Source: Notoacmeibacter marinus
GTDB lineage: Bacteria > Pseudomonadota > Alphaproteobacteria > Rhizobiales > Rhizobiaceae
DNA: 64,000 bases
Direction of reading: 5' to 3'
NCBI RefSeq assembly: GCF_002238045.1
Contig: NZ_NBYO01000002.1
Span: 310,001-374,000 of the forward strand
Shown here: positions 44,864 to 53,612 of the stretch, piece after piece
Layout of the letters: every line of letters starts with the position of its first letter
Position numbering within the stretch: position 1 is the stretch's first letter
Notes under the pieces: model-generated
Database searches by the model: none
What the model was told of the DNA's origin: nothing
What the model saw: the letters and a program-made list of their open reading frames with translations, nothing else
Program-made: the position numbers and the translations under genes

Positions 44864-46684
44864 CTAGCCCCGTCGGTTGGCCAGCCACACGCATTGGTAC
44901 GGCGCAAGCTCGATCGTCTCGTCGCTTTCTGCATAGCGGCGGCCCGACAGCAGATCGAGGACCGGTTCGTCCATAATCAAATTGAGACGATTCAGTTCGA
45001 CTGTCTGCACCTCGTTGCTGACCGAATGGATGGCATGGATCGACTGGGTTCGATCGCGTGACTGACGCCATAGCGAAAACAGGCCCGGGCCGAGATCCAG
45101 CGTCATTTGGGTGGCATTGGGGTGGAAGGCCGGCTGACGGGTGCGAATGGCGAGCCGGCGCTTCATCTCCGCGAATACTTTCGACTGATCGCTGTCGGGC
45201 TGGCTGAGCCGGTCTTCGAGGTCGCGGTAATCCCAGATATGCCGATTAAGCGCGCGCTTGGTGCCGGTCCTCTCCATCCGCTCTTCATCGTTGGGCGTCG
45301 CCAGGAGCGAATGAATGTAGATTCCTGGAATGCCTTCCAGCGCCATCTGTATCGTCTGGTTGACCATGAAGCGTTCGAAACGGAAAGCGTGTCCTCCGGG
45401 CCCGGCCTTCATCGCATCCCACAGCGATACGTTGATTTCGTAGGGTCGTTCCGAGCCGTCCGACATGGCGCGCATCGAGACCTGGCCGCCGACGGCAGAA
45501 ACGGCGGCGATCATCTCCGCCACCTGATCGTCGGTCAGATAGCCTTCGGCGGCGCGCACACCGATCCCGTCATGGCTGGCGGTGAAATTGAAGTAGAAAC
45601 TGCCGGCCGGCGCCGGCGGCTGATGACGCTGCCAGAGCGTGAGCTGGCGGGCATCGCCTGTCGTCAGCGCGTGCAGGGCCAATGGCGGCAGCGCGAAATT
45701 ATAAACCGCATGCGCCTCGTTGCTGGCTCCGAAATAGGAGATGTTCTCGCGGTTCGGCACATTGGTCTCGGTGATGATGACCATCGCTTCGCGGCTGTAA
45801 TCGGCAAGCGTGCGCATCAAACGGACGATCTCATGCGTCTGGGGAAGATGGACGCATTTCGTGCCGATCTCCTTCCAGATGAAGGCCACTGCATCGAGGC
45901 GCACGGTTCGCACACCCTGGTCCATGAACAGGCGGATGATCCGAACAAACTCGATAAGCACGTCCGGATTGGCGAAGTTCATATCGACCTGATCGCGCGA
46001 AAAGGTGCACCAGACATGCTTTTCGCCCTCGGCGGTCTCGAAAGCCTGCAAGAGCGGCTGCGGACGGGGACGCACCACCTCCGACACATCCGTTCCAGGC
46101 TCTACCGTTCGAAAATAGTTGCAGCCCGGCTCCTGTCCCTGCCGGAACTGCACGAACCAGGGATGCAGCGCCGAGACATGGTTGAGCACGAGATCGGCCA
46201 TCAATTTGTGATGGCCGGCAATGCGTCGCATGTCTGCCCACGTGCCGAGTTCGGAATGGACGCGTGTGAAATCGACGATCGCGAAGCCGTCATCGCTGGT
46301 CCACGGAAAAAAGGGCAGCACGTGAACGCTGTTGATGACGCTTCCAAGATGGCGGGTCAGAAAGTCGTCAAGGATATGCAGGGGCGGATGCTCGTAATCC
46401 TGTAGAGAATTGCCATAGGTGATAAGAATCGCATCGCGCTCGCTCCATGGCGGTGCCGAGAGGCGACGGCGTTGCGGGCGGCACAGAACACGCTTGTCCG
46501 CAGGCCAAAAGGCCTCCAGAACCTGGCGCGTGAGATCGTCGGCATCGTGGCGCGGATAGATGAAGGACAGATGATAGACCAGCCGCTTCACGAGCAGCGT
46601 TGGAAACGCCTTCAGCGAAGCGTCATAGGCTGTTTCATCATCCACGGCGTCACTTGCCTGATCTGTTCTTATCGCTTCGTCCAT
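44864..46684 (-). CDS. GH13_18 sucrose-phosphorylase-like enzyme, probable glucosylglycerate phosphorylase
   Basis: A retaining alpha-glucoside phosphorylase of 606 residues. The GH13 residues are present: TVRLDAVAF (nucleophile Asp 264), IITETNVPN (acid/base Glu 306) and TASHDGIGVR (Asp 372). VHVLPFFPWTSDDGFAIVDF and DLVLNHVSALHPWF are typical of subfamily 18, which includes sucrose phosphorylase and glucosylglycerate phosphorylase. The N-terminal extension (~80 residues) and the adjacency to gpgS and the phosphatase favour glucosylglycerate as substrate, yielding glucose 1-phosphate and glycerate. Confidence 0.85.
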   Translation of the reverse strand: MDEAIRTDQASDAVDDETAYDASLKAFPTLLVKRLVYHLSFIYPRHDADDLTRQVLEAFWPADKRVLCRPQRRRLSAPPWSERDAILITYGNSLQDYEHPPLHILDDFLTRHLGSVINSVHVLPFFPWTSDDGFAIVDFTRVHSELGTWADMRRIAGHHKLMADLVLNHVSALHPWFVQFRQGQEPGCNYFRTVEPGTDVSEVVRPRPQPLLQAFETAEGEKHVWCTFSRDQVDMNFANPDVLIEFVRIIRLFMDQGVRTVRLDAVAFIWKEIGTKCVHLPQTHEIVRLMRTLADYSREAMVIITETNVPNRENISYFGASNEAHAVYNFALPPLALHALTTGDARQLTLWQRHQPPAPAGSFYFNFTASHDGIGVRAAEGYLTDDQVAEMIAAVSAVGGQVSMRAMSDGSERPYEINVSLWDAMKAGPGGHAFRFERFMVNQTIQMALEGIPGIYIHSLLATPNDEERMERTGTKRALNRHIWDYRDLEDRLSQPDSDQSKVFAEMKRRLAIRTRQPAFHPNATQMTLDLGPGLFSLWRQSRDRTQSIHAIHSVSNEVQTVELNRLNLIMDEPVLDLLSGRRYAESDETIELAPYQCVWLANRRG

Positions 46685-46787
46685 AGAGGCTTTGCCAGTC
46701 TGCGCTTTTCTTGGTCAACCATCGGGTTTGCACACAATATGCTCAACTTTCCTCGAAGGTCACGTCTGTATGAACCCGGAATGGCTG

Positions 46788-48170
46788 CTATGCGTGATCT
46801 TCGGGGTCAGAATGGTGCGATACTTGGCTGGTGCGAGCCTGCCGCTTCAATTCCCGTGCTTCGCGCCAGTCCCGCTGGCGCTTGCGGACGGCATAGCGAC
46901 CGGCCCGCCAGCGCACCTTCATGCCGTAGAACCGCCGACCGCGACGCGCCCGCTCCTCGGCCCGGAACATCTGGAGACCCTCACGGTAGTGCCAGTAACC
47001 TTCCGTAGCGATGTTATCCACCCGGTTCATCAGGAAGGTCCAGGCCGGCGACACCAGGAGCGTGACGGCGGTGACGGCAATCGCCAGACGATAGAAATCG
47101 TAGCCTAGCGCACCGGCCGACAGACCTGCCGTCGCCAGAACGAAGGAGAACTCGCCGATCTGGGCCGTCGACAGTCCCGCGATGAGCGCGGTCTCGCGAC
47201 TATGGCCCGTCAGGGACAGCAGCTTGATGTTGAGCAAGCTCTTCGCCGCGATCACGGCCAGCGACGTGCCGACCACGAGCGCGAGGTTGGACCAGATATA
47301 GTTCAGATCGATGAGAAGGCCGATCGACAGGAAGAAGACGACGAGCAAGACGCTCTGTATGGGTTCGATCACCGGAATCACCCGCGCCCGGAGCGTCGAA
47401 TTGCCGAGCAGGAGACCTGCCAGAAACGCGCCGTAGGCGGGCGACAGACCGCTGTAACCGGAAGCCGCTGCACCGCCGAAACAGAGCGCCAGTGCGCCAA
47501 GGGCCAGCATCTCCACATTGCCTTCGATGGCTGACGAAAACGGCAGGCGGAGCTTGCCGCGCTTGCCGAGATACCAGAGTACGAGCGCCAGCACGGTCAC
47601 TGCCGCAAACACCTTGACGATGAGAAGCAGGATAGAAGCCTCGCCCCGCCCGAGCGCACCGACAATGATGAGCATCGGCACGACGGCGATGTCCTGTGCG
47701 ATCAGGATGGCGATGGCGATCCGTCCGGCATCGCCGCGCAGTTCGCCCATATCGTCGAGCATCTTCATCGCAACGACGGTCGAGGACAGCGCGATGATGA
47801 AGCCGAGGACGATGCCCTCCGCCGTGGTTGCTTCGCCCGCCCAGGCGATGATGAAACCGACAAGCAAGCCTGCGACCAATTGCCCAGAAGCGATCAGAAC
47901 CGCAGGCCGCAGGCTCAAAACGAAGGCCTTCAGCGATATCTCCAGGCCGATGAAGAAAAGCAGAACCAACACACCCATCTCGGCCAGCGCATTCACCGAT
48001 TCCGATGTGCGGATGAAGCCGAGCGCCGTCGGCCCCATCAGCAGGCCCGCAAGGATGAAGCCGACCAGCGGCGGCTGGCGCATACGCATAAGCCCAAGGC
48101 CGAGCACCGTGGCGACGGCAATGACCAACGCGACGTCGATCAGCGGAAAAGCGGTATGATGTTCATCCAT
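46788..48170 (-). CDS. CPA2 family monovalent cation:proton antiporter
   Basis: A polytopic inner-membrane exchanger of 460 residues with about twelve helices. CPA2 features: PPLVGFILAGLLMGP, FFIGLEISLKAF, IALSSTVVAMKML, GYSGLSPAYGAFLAGLLLGNS, FFLSIGLLIDLNY, STAQIGEFSFVLA. It resembles KefB/YbaL but lacks a TrkA-N domain; the C-terminal 70 residues are very basic (RGRRFYGMKVRWRAGRYAVRKRQ). No glutathione-gating partner is nearby. Ion specificity (K+ or Na+) is not decidable from sequence. Confidence 0.9.
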   Translation of the reverse strand: MDEHHTAFPLIDVALVIAVATVLGLGLMRMRQPPLVGFILAGLLMGPTALGFIRTSESVNALAEMGVLVLLFFIGLEISLKAFVLSLRPAVLIASGQLVAGLLVGFIIAWAGEATTAEGIVLGFIIALSSTVVAMKMLDDMGELRGDAGRIAIAILIAQDIAVVPMLIIVGALGRGEASILLLIVKVFAAVTVLALVLWYLGKRGKLRLPFSSAIEGNVEMLALGALALCFGGAAASGYSGLSPAYGAFLAGLLLGNSTLRARVIPVIEPIQSVLLVVFFLSIGLLIDLNYIWSNLALVVGTSLAVIAAKSLLNIKLLSLTGHSRETALIAGLSTAQIGEFSFVLATAGLSAGALGYDFYRLAIAVTAVTLLVSPAWTFLMNRVDNIATEGYWHYREGLQMFRAEERARRGRRFYGMKVRWRAGRYAVRKRQRDWREARELKRQARTSQVSHHSDPEDHA

Positions 48171-48314
48171 AAACGCAAATTATCGCGGATCGCGGCAAGA
48201 TGATATGGCGGGCCAATGCCTGTCTCACTATTTTTGCGCGATCGGCTTTCGGGTGGTCGCCGCGCCGGCCAAGAGGCAAGAAGACCACGAACCGATCATG
48301 TGAGACGACCCTCG

Positions 48315-49241
48315 ATGCAACCATCCGACCCGACGATGACCACCGGTCAGTGGGCCCAGCTTGTTCTGCTTTCGATCTTGTGGGGCGGAACGTTCATTCT
48401 GACCGTGCCGGCACTGCAGGGTTTTGCACCGGTTGCATTGGTGGCGTGGCGCCTTTCCATCGCCGCCCTCACTCTCTTGGTCATCTGTGGTTGGCTCGGG
48501 CTTTCGTTGCATCCTCTGATCGCGCATGGCCCGCGCCTACTTCTGCTTGCCGTTCTTAACAACGCCGTACCGTTTTTCCTGATAAGCACCGGCCAGACCG
48601 TGATCGGCGCTGGCCTCGCTTCGATCTTCAACTCCACCACCCCGCTGTGGACGGCGCTGATCGCCGCCTTCATCTTCGGCAATGAAACGTTGAAAGGCAT
48701 GAAACTCGCCGGCATATCAATGGGTATCCTCGGCGTCGCCGTTCTGATCGGACCGGCCGCCTTATCGGGGTTGGGCGGGCCGCCCTGGGCGATGGCCTGC
48801 TTCGTCGGCGCCGCAATCTCCTATGGGTTCGGCGCCAATTTGGCGCGCGGTCTTGGTGATCTGCCGCCAGTCCTGATCGCTACCGGCCAGTGCCTTTGTT
48901 CCAGCGTTCTCGTCATGATCGCCGCCTTGCTCACCGTTGGACCCGGCGGACTGATCAGCGATGACGGCGCGGCCATCGCATCGATCATCACGATCGGCAC
49001 CGCAATGACGGCCGGCGCTTATCTCCTCTATTTCAACCTGATCGCGAAAGCCGGAGCGACCAATGGCTCACTCGTCACGATCCTCATTCCGGTCAGTGCG
49101 ATTCTGGCGGGCATAGTGCTCTTCGGCGAGACGATGACCGCCAATGGATGGATGGGTTTCGCACTCATCTCCTTCGGCCTCCTCATGATCGACGGTCGCC
49201 TCTTCAAAAAACGAACGCGGCGGGTTACGCCGGTGCCATGA
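48315..49241 (+). CDS. DMT superfamily (EamA) transporter
   Basis: A 308-residue inner-membrane exporter with ten helices and two EamA repeats: LLSILWGGTFILTVPALQGFAP and, in the second half, AAISYGFGANLARGL with ATNGSLVTILIPVSAILAGIVLFGE. Start at ATG 48315 or 48336; the longer frame from 48216 adds a basic stretch without membrane character. Its stop overlaps the amidase start (ATGA), so the two may act on one compound, for example export or uptake of an amide; substrate unknown. Confidence 0.88.
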   Translation: MQPSDPTMTTGQWAQLVLLSILWGGTFILTVPALQGFAPVALVAWRLSIAALTLLVICGWLGLSLHPLIAHGPRLLLLAVLNNAVPFFLISTGQTVIGAGLASIFNSTTPLWTALIAAFIFGNETLKGMKLAGISMGILGVAVLIGPAALSGLGGPPWAMACFVGAAISYGFGANLARGLGDLPPVLIATGQCLCSSVLVMIAALLTVGPGGLISDDGAAIASIITIGTAMTAGAYLLYFNLIAKAGATNGSLVTILIPVSAILAGIVLFGETMTANGWMGFALISFGLLMIDGRLFKKRTRRVTPVP

Positions 49242-50491
49242 AAACGCAGTCCTACCGCGCCATCCGCGACGCCATTGCCTCGCACGATCTGACACCCGCC
49301 GAAGCCATCCGCTCATCGCACGACGCCATCGCGATGGCGGACGGTCATATCCATGCGTTCACCGCACTGGCCGACGAGGCAATGCTGGAACGCGATGCTG
49401 CTGCTACCGGTCCCCTTGCCGGCATTGCCATAGGCATGAAGGACATCATCGATACGGCGGAACTGCCGACATCCTACGGCAGTGAAATCTATAACGGGCA
49501 CCGCCCCGCGGCCGACGCCTCGATCTGCGCCATGGCGCGAAGCACGGGCGCGCATATTGCCGGCAAGACCGTGACCGCGGAATTCGCCTTCTTCCATCCT
49601 GGCCCGACCGTCAATCCGCACGATCATGCCCATACGCCGGGTGGGTCGTCCTCCGGCTCAGCCGCTGCGGTCGCGGCCGGCATGGTTCCGCTTGCCATCG
49701 GCACGCAGACCGGCGGTTCGGTGATCCGGCCCGCCAGCTTTTGCGGCGTCGCCGGCTACAAGCCGAGCTTCCGGCTCATCCCGACCGTCGGCGTGAAGAC
49801 CTTTTCCTGGACGCTGGATACGCTCGGCCTCTTCGCCGTCAGTATCGAAGATGTCGCCGCTGCAGCCACCGATCTGACGGGGCGCCCGCTCGACCGACCA
49901 CGTTCGAACGAGCCGCTGCGCATCGGCATCTGGGACGATGGCAACCGACGCGAGGTCAGCGACGACATGGTTGCCGCCGTCGAAAGCATTGCGCGCATCG
50001 CCGAACGAGACGGCCACACCGTGATAACGGTCCGTGAAACTGAACCGATGGTGGCGGCGGACCTTTGCCATGCCCTCCTGCAGGAATATGAAGGCGCATT
50101 GTCGCTGGCGCATGAATTGCGAAGCGCACCCGACCGGTTGAGCGAAAAACTGCGCAGCGCTCTCGAAGCGGCAAGTGAAATCGAACCGTCCGAATACGAT
50201 TCAGCGCGTCGAACAGCCCGAAGAGCACGGCTTGCCGCGCGCGATCTTTTCGGCGAAGTCGATCTGGTTTTGTCGCCGGCGGCGACCGGCGCCGCGCCGG
50301 CAGGTCTCGCATCGACAGGATCTGCCGAACACAACCGGCTTTGGACATTGCTGGGTTGCCCGGCTGCGACTTTCCGCGCCAATGGGGCCGACTCGCTTCC
50401 CCTCGGCGTTCAACTGACGGCGCGTTTCGGCGAGGACGCTATGCTGCTGGCGGTGGCGTCGCGACTGGAAACCGCGCTTCACGACCAGTAG
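49238..50491 (+). CDS. Amidase signature family hydrolase
   Basis: A 417-residue Ser-cisSer-Lys amidase. The triad is visible: Lys 68 in GIAIGMKDIIDT, the Gly/Ser loop GGSSSGSAAAVAAG (135-148) with the cis-Ser, and the nucleophile Ser 161 in TQTGGSVIRPASFCG. The rest is variable. Not a GatA: no gatB or gatC nearby, and the C-terminal third differs. ATG 49238 overlaps the DMT stop by 4 bp. Confidence 0.9.
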   Translation: MKTQSYRAIRDAIASHDLTPAEAIRSSHDAIAMADGHIHAFTALADEAMLERDAAATGPLAGIAIGMKDIIDTAELPTSYGSEIYNGHRPAADASICAMARSTGAHIAGKTVTAEFAFFHPGPTVNPHDHAHTPGGSSSGSAAAVAAGMVPLAIGTQTGGSVIRPASFCGVAGYKPSFRLIPTVGVKTFSWTLDTLGLFAVSIEDVAAAATDLTGRPLDRPRSNEPLRIGIWDDGNRREVSDDMVAAVESIARIAERDGHTVITVRETEPMVAADLCHALLQEYEGALSLAHELRSAPDRLSEKLRSALEAASEIEPSEYDSARRTARRARLAARDLFGEVDLVLSPAATGAAPAGLASTGSAEHNRLWTLLGCPAATFRANGADSLPLGVQLTARFGEDAMLLAVASRLETALHDQ

Positions 50492-50509
50492 ACATCTTTC
50501 GGACGAGCC

Positions 50510-50527
50510 AAATTGACCGGTCAGTTT
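50510..50527. repeat. 18-bp near-perfect palindrome (TetR-type operator-like)
   Basis: AAATTGACC/GGTCAGTTT matches its own reverse complement at 8 of 9 positions per arm. The TTGACCGGTCAA-like core is typical of operators bound by TetR/AcrR regulators. It lies 19 bp after the amidase stop and 173 bp before the small membrane peptide; no TetR gene is in the window. Confidence 0.5.
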
Positions 50528-50652
50528 GATTCAAAAAGAAATTTTACCGCACTGCACCATAACCTGGCCTTTGCCTGACCTGGCTTTGCCGGAGAATAAG
50601 CTTGCGAGATAATGAGCCGTGCGCAGTGCAGCACATTTTCGCACTAGGCTCA

Positions 50653-50666
50653 TGGCCCATGGGCCA
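50653..50666. repeat. 14-bp perfect palindrome TGGCCCATGGGCCA
   Basis: A perfect 14-bp inverted repeat without spacer, 34 bp before the start of the 30-aa peptide. It may be an operator or part of a leader hairpin. Confidence 0.4.
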
Positions 50667-50699
50667 CTATTTTCCAGATCACCAAACTTGAGAAGGGAG

Positions 50700-50792
50700 A
50701 TGATCATGATCTCGGTCAGCTTGGTCAATCGCGTCGTGATCGGCGCAGTGTTCGTCTTCCTCGCCGTCGCAATCATCGGTCTTCTGCCGTAA
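50700..50792 (+). CDS. 30-residue single-span membrane peptide
   Basis: An ORF of 30 codons with a strong ribosome binding site (GAGAAGGGAG overlapping the start region) encodes MIMISVSLVNRV followed by a hydrophobic helix (VIGAVFVFLAVAIIGLLP) to the end. One membrane span, positive residue on the N side, short. It sits alone between the amidase and the ArsR fusion, behind a leader with two palindromes and a direct repeat. An internal ATG at 50706 is an alternative start. Function unknown; the coding call rests on RBS, hydrophobicity and isolation. Confidence 0.5.
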   Translation: MIMISVSLVNRVVIGAVFVFLAVAIIGLLP

Positions 50793-50834
50793 GACACGGG
50801 GCGCGATCGTCATACTCTCTAAAAATTCGAAGAG

Positions 50835-51809
50835 CTATGAAGCTTCAACCGGCTTCTCGGCCAGCCAGATATGAACCGTAAGCCCCTGTTCACGATGACC
50901 GGGCGCGATCGTCCGTCGATGGGTGACAATCAGCCCTTCCCCATGCAGCCAGTCCGTCATCTGTCTATCGGAAAAGCCCAGTCGCAAATGCGCATATTCG
51001 CTGCGCAGAAATTCCAGATCGTGTGACTGGAAATCGATGATGGCCATCCTCCCTTCGGGTCGTAGCGCCGCCGCCACCGCTTTCACCGCCCGGGCTGGCT
51101 GGTCCAGATAGTGAAGCACCTGATGGATCGTCACCAGATCGACACTCGCCTTCCCGACCGGCAGATCGAAGACGCTGGCTTGGCGCAACTGCGCATTGGC
51201 GATCCCAGCCTCCTCCAGCCGGGAGCGCGCAATGGCCAGCATTTCCCGCGACGGATCGATGCCGATGGCGCGGCGGCAGAGCGATGCGAGAAGGGTGATC
51301 ATTCGCCCTGTTCCCGTCCCGATATCCAATAGGGTCTCGACCTGGCGTTCGCCGATCACGGCGCAAAGCGCTTCTTCCACGGCCTCGTCGGGCGCGTGAA
51401 GCGAACGGATCCGGTCCCATTCCGCTGCATTGGCGGCAAAGTAGCTGGCGGCGCGCGAGGCATGGGCGTCCCGGACCTCCGCCAGCCGCTCCCGATCGGA
51501 CTGCGCCTGCATATCTGCCTGTGACAGCCGATCCAGCAAGCTGTCGCAAAGCGAACGCATCGCGTCGTCTTCGACCAGATGAAAATAGGCCCAGGCGCCT
51601 TCCTGGTACCGGCCGATCAGACCCGCCTCCATCAGCAGCTTGAGGTGACGCGAGACGCGCGGCTGCGACTGCTCCAGCACGGCCGTGAGGTCCGAGACCG
51701 TCATTTCCCCCTGCCGCAACAGCAGCAGAATGCGCAGCCGACTGGATTCGGCCATCGCTTTGGCGGTATCCAGCAATCGTTGGAAACTGAGCTGGGAATC
51801 GTCCGGCAA
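50835..51809 (-). CDS. ArsR-family regulator fused to a SAM-dependent methyltransferase
   Basis: 324 residues: a winged-helix ArsR domain at 1-95 (SSRLRILLLLRQGEMTVSDLTAVLEQSQPRVSRHLKLL) and a class I methyltransferase domain from ~140 (LLDIGTGTGRMITLLA, AIGIDPSREMLAIARSRL, DLVTIHQVLHYLDQP). This fusion is common in alphaproteobacteria, where relatives next to metF or metH are linked to control of the SAM/SAH cycle; neither gene is adjacent here. Translation starts at TTG 51809, supported by AAAGGAGG 5 nt upstream. The gene diverges from trmO. Confidence 0.87.
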   Translation of the reverse strand: MPDDSQLSFQRLLDTAKAMAESSRLRILLLLRQGEMTVSDLTAVLEQSQPRVSRHLKLLMEAGLIGRYQEGAWAYFHLVEDDAMRSLCDSLLDRLSQADMQAQSDRERLAEVRDAHASRAASYFAANAAEWDRIRSLHAPDEAVEEALCAVIGERQVETLLDIGTGTGRMITLLASLCRRAIGIDPSREMLAIARSRLEEAGIANAQLRQASVFDLPVGKASVDLVTIHQVLHYLDQPARAVKAVAAALRPEGRMAIIDFQSHDLEFLRSEYAHLRLGFSDRQMTDWLHGEGLIVTHRRTIAPGHREQGLTVHIWLAEKPVEAS

Positions 51810-51822
51810 ACCGGCCTCCTTT

Positions 51823-51842
51823 CATATAAGGATAGGTTTATG
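51823..51842. promoter_or_regulatory. Imperfect palindrome before the ArsR-methyltransferase start
   Basis: CATATAAGGATAGGTTTATG, 14 bp upstream of the TTG start, is an imperfect dyad with AT-rich ends. It resembles the CATATAA..GATA..TTTATATG-type site I recall for SAM-cycle ArsR regulators of rhizobia, with shortened centre. Candidate autoregulatory site; inference. Confidence 0.35.
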
Positions 51843-51878
51843 TGGACACCCCGACTTTCGCAACCGAAGGACATAGGC

Positions 51879-52373
51879 ATGGCCGAATTCGAACAGCGCG
51901 ACGGCGAAACGCACCTGCCCTTCGACCCGGCGGCAAGCCCCCCCGATGCGGGTCTCGTCTTCATCGGCACGGTTCGCTCGCCCTGGACCAGGCGTGAGGA
52001 CTGCCCGAAGAATCTCCGCCAGGCGCGCGAACGCGGCCAAGCCGCATCCCTCATCGTCGACGCACCCTACCGGCCGGCCCTCGCCGGTCTGGAGACCGGC
52101 CAGTATCTCCATGTTCTGAGCTGGTTCGACCGCGCGCCGCGCGATCTGATCGCCCAGCGGCCCCGTCATGCCGATGCGGCGCGCGGCACCTTCGCGCTGC
52201 GCTCGCCGGTCCGGCCCAACCCGATCGGCCTGCACACGGTGAAGATCGTCGCCATCGACTTGGACGCCGGTCAGATCGGGATCGACGCCATCGACCTGCT
52301 CGACGGCACACCGCTCCTCGATCTCAAACCCTATTTCTCCTCCATCGATGCATTCCCGGAGGCCGCCGACTAG
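51879..52373 (+). CDS. trmO: tRNA (N6-threonylcarbamoyladenosine(37)-N6)-methyltransferase TrmO (TsaA-like)
   Basis: A SAM-dependent methyltransferase of the TsaA/YaeB family acting on t6A37 of tRNA-Thr. The 164-residue protein has IGTVRSPWTRREDCPKN near residue 29, GLETGQYLHVLSWFDRA, the conserved FALRSPVRPNPIGLHTVKI and DAIDLLDGTPLLDLKPYF. It lacks the C-terminal domain of E. coli TrmO, as most alphaproteobacterial members do. ATG 51879 has GAAGGA 7 nt upstream; an in-frame ATG at 51840 lacks it. Confidence 0.88.
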   Translation: MAEFEQRDGETHLPFDPAASPPDAGLVFIGTVRSPWTRREDCPKNLRQARERGQAASLIVDAPYRPALAGLETGQYLHVLSWFDRAPRDLIAQRPRHADAARGTFALRSPVRPNPIGLHTVKIVAIDLDAGQIGIDAIDLLDGTPLLDLKPYFSSIDAFPEAAD

Positions 52374-52759
52374 TGGCGCGGACCGGACGCCAGAAAGCCC
52401 TGCGCGAGGCGCTGCGTTTGCTGGTTCCGGCCGCGCCGCTGGCCGATGTCGAAACGCTGTACGATGAAGCGTCGCGCCCGCACATGCGGGACCTGCCCGT
52501 AGAGGCCGCCGCTTGGCTGGCCGCGCTCGCCCATATCCGGCACCAATATACCGATTACGATGCGTTGCGCGACGACGGCTACGATCGCGAAAGCGCGCTG
52601 CACTTCATCGCGGACGACATCAACGAGGTGCTGACACGCTGGCGCGCCACCCGTCTGCTCGACCCCGAAGCGCTGACCGAAGAAGATGTCTTTCCGAGCG
52701 ATACCTCGCCCGAGCGCCGCAGAAAGGCCAAAAGCAGCAACCGGGAACGGGACGACTAG
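52373..52759 (+). CDS. DUF2293 domain protein
   Basis: A 128-residue protein of unknown function. The central part (LRLLVPAAPLADVETLYDEA, LAALAHIRHQYTDYDALRDDGYDRESALHFI, DDINEVLTRW in parts) fits the DUF2293 family, small helical proteins of alphaproteobacteria. The tail is charged (SPERRRKAKSSNRERDD). GTG 52373 overlaps the trmO TAG by one base, so it is probably translated from the same mRNA. Confidence 0.8.
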   Translation: MARTGRQKALREALRLLVPAAPLADVETLYDEASRPHMRDLPVEAAAWLAALAHIRHQYTDYDALRDDGYDRESALHFIADDINEVLTRWRATRLLDPEALTEEDVFPSDTSPERRRKAKSSNRERDD

Positions 52760-52834
52760 TCGTTAATTTTCAAGGCTTTAGTCGGCAGAACGGAAACATC
52801 GCTGAAGCCCGTTGATTCAATGTCGCAACAAGCT

Positions 52835-53602
52835 CTAGCGCCGCCGCGCGACGAGGAAGAAGCGCGGATAGCGCAGCAGCCGCTCGCCATTGCCCATCGC
52901 CGGATAGGCCTTGTCGATCTGTGATCGGTATTCGGTTAGGAACGTCTTCGCCTCACCCTCCGACAGCCTGTCGAGATAGGGCTTCAGCCCCGTCGAACGG
53001 ACCCAGTCGACGATAGCGTCCGGGCTCGCCATGCGGTGATAATAGATCGTATGCCAGAGATCGATGTGATCGGCGATGTCGTACAATGCATCGAAAAAGA
53101 CGACCGGCCCCGCCAGCGGATCGCGCGCCGTGCCGACGATCTTTCCGGCAAACGGCATCGCCGCAGCCGCCTCCTCCATCAGCCGGTGCGACGGCTCGTT
53201 CACATTGTCCGGCATCTGCGCGGCGATCCAGCCGCCTTTCGGCTGCGCCGCATGCAGGCGGCGAATGGTTGCCACGGGATCGGCTGTCCAGTGCAGCGAG
53301 GCGTTCGCAAAGAGAACGTCGTCCTCCGGGGCGGGCGTCCAGTCCTCCGCCGATACCTGCTCGAAGGTCGCGTCGGGCAGGCGTTCGCGCGCCGCCTTCA
53401 GCATGTCGGGCGAGGTATCGATGCCGGCGATGCGCGCCTTTGGCCAGCGGGTGGCGAGCAGTTCGGTGGAATTGCCCGGCCCGCAGCCGATATCGACGAC
53501 GGCGCGCGGCGTCTCGCAGCCGATACGCGCCAGAAGATCGGCGGCCGGGCGTGTCCGCTCGCCGGCGAATTGCAGATATTGCGCGCTCGACCAGTCCGCC
53601 AT
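52835..53602 (-). CDS. tam: Trans-aconitate 2-methyltransferase
   Basis: A cytosolic methyltransferase that esterifies trans-aconitate, a TCA-cycle by-product. The 255-residue protein begins MADWSSAQYLQFAGERTRPA (typical of Tam), then SAM motif VVDIGCGPGNSTELLA, GIDTSPDMLKAARERLP, FANASLHWTADP and GWIAAQMPDNVNEPSH. ATG 53602 matches the family start; the frame continues to 53632 but that would overlap the upstream SDR by 20 bp. Confidence 0.93.
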   Translation of the reverse strand: MADWSSAQYLQFAGERTRPAADLLARIGCETPRAVVDIGCGPGNSTELLATRWPKARIAGIDTSPDMLKAARERLPDATFEQVSAEDWTPAPEDDVLFANASLHWTADPVATIRRLHAAQPKGGWIAAQMPDNVNEPSHRLMEEAAAAMPFAGKIVGTARDPLAGPVVFFDALYDIADHIDLWHTIYYHRMASPDAIVDWVRSTGLKPYLDRLSEGEAKTFLTEYRSQIDKAYPAMGNGERLLRYPRFFLVARRR

Positions 53603-53612
53603 GGCCAATGCC

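Noticed and set aside
45107-46405. 432-codon plus-strand open frame opposite the GH13 phosphorylase
   Set aside because: The minus frame has all GH13 catalytic residues; the plus frame has none of a known family and no RBS.
50531-50797. 88-codon minus-strand open frame covering the 30-aa peptide region
   Set aside because: It lacks a ribosome binding site, begins at a non-ATG codon, and runs across both palindromes; the plus-strand peptide has the better signals.
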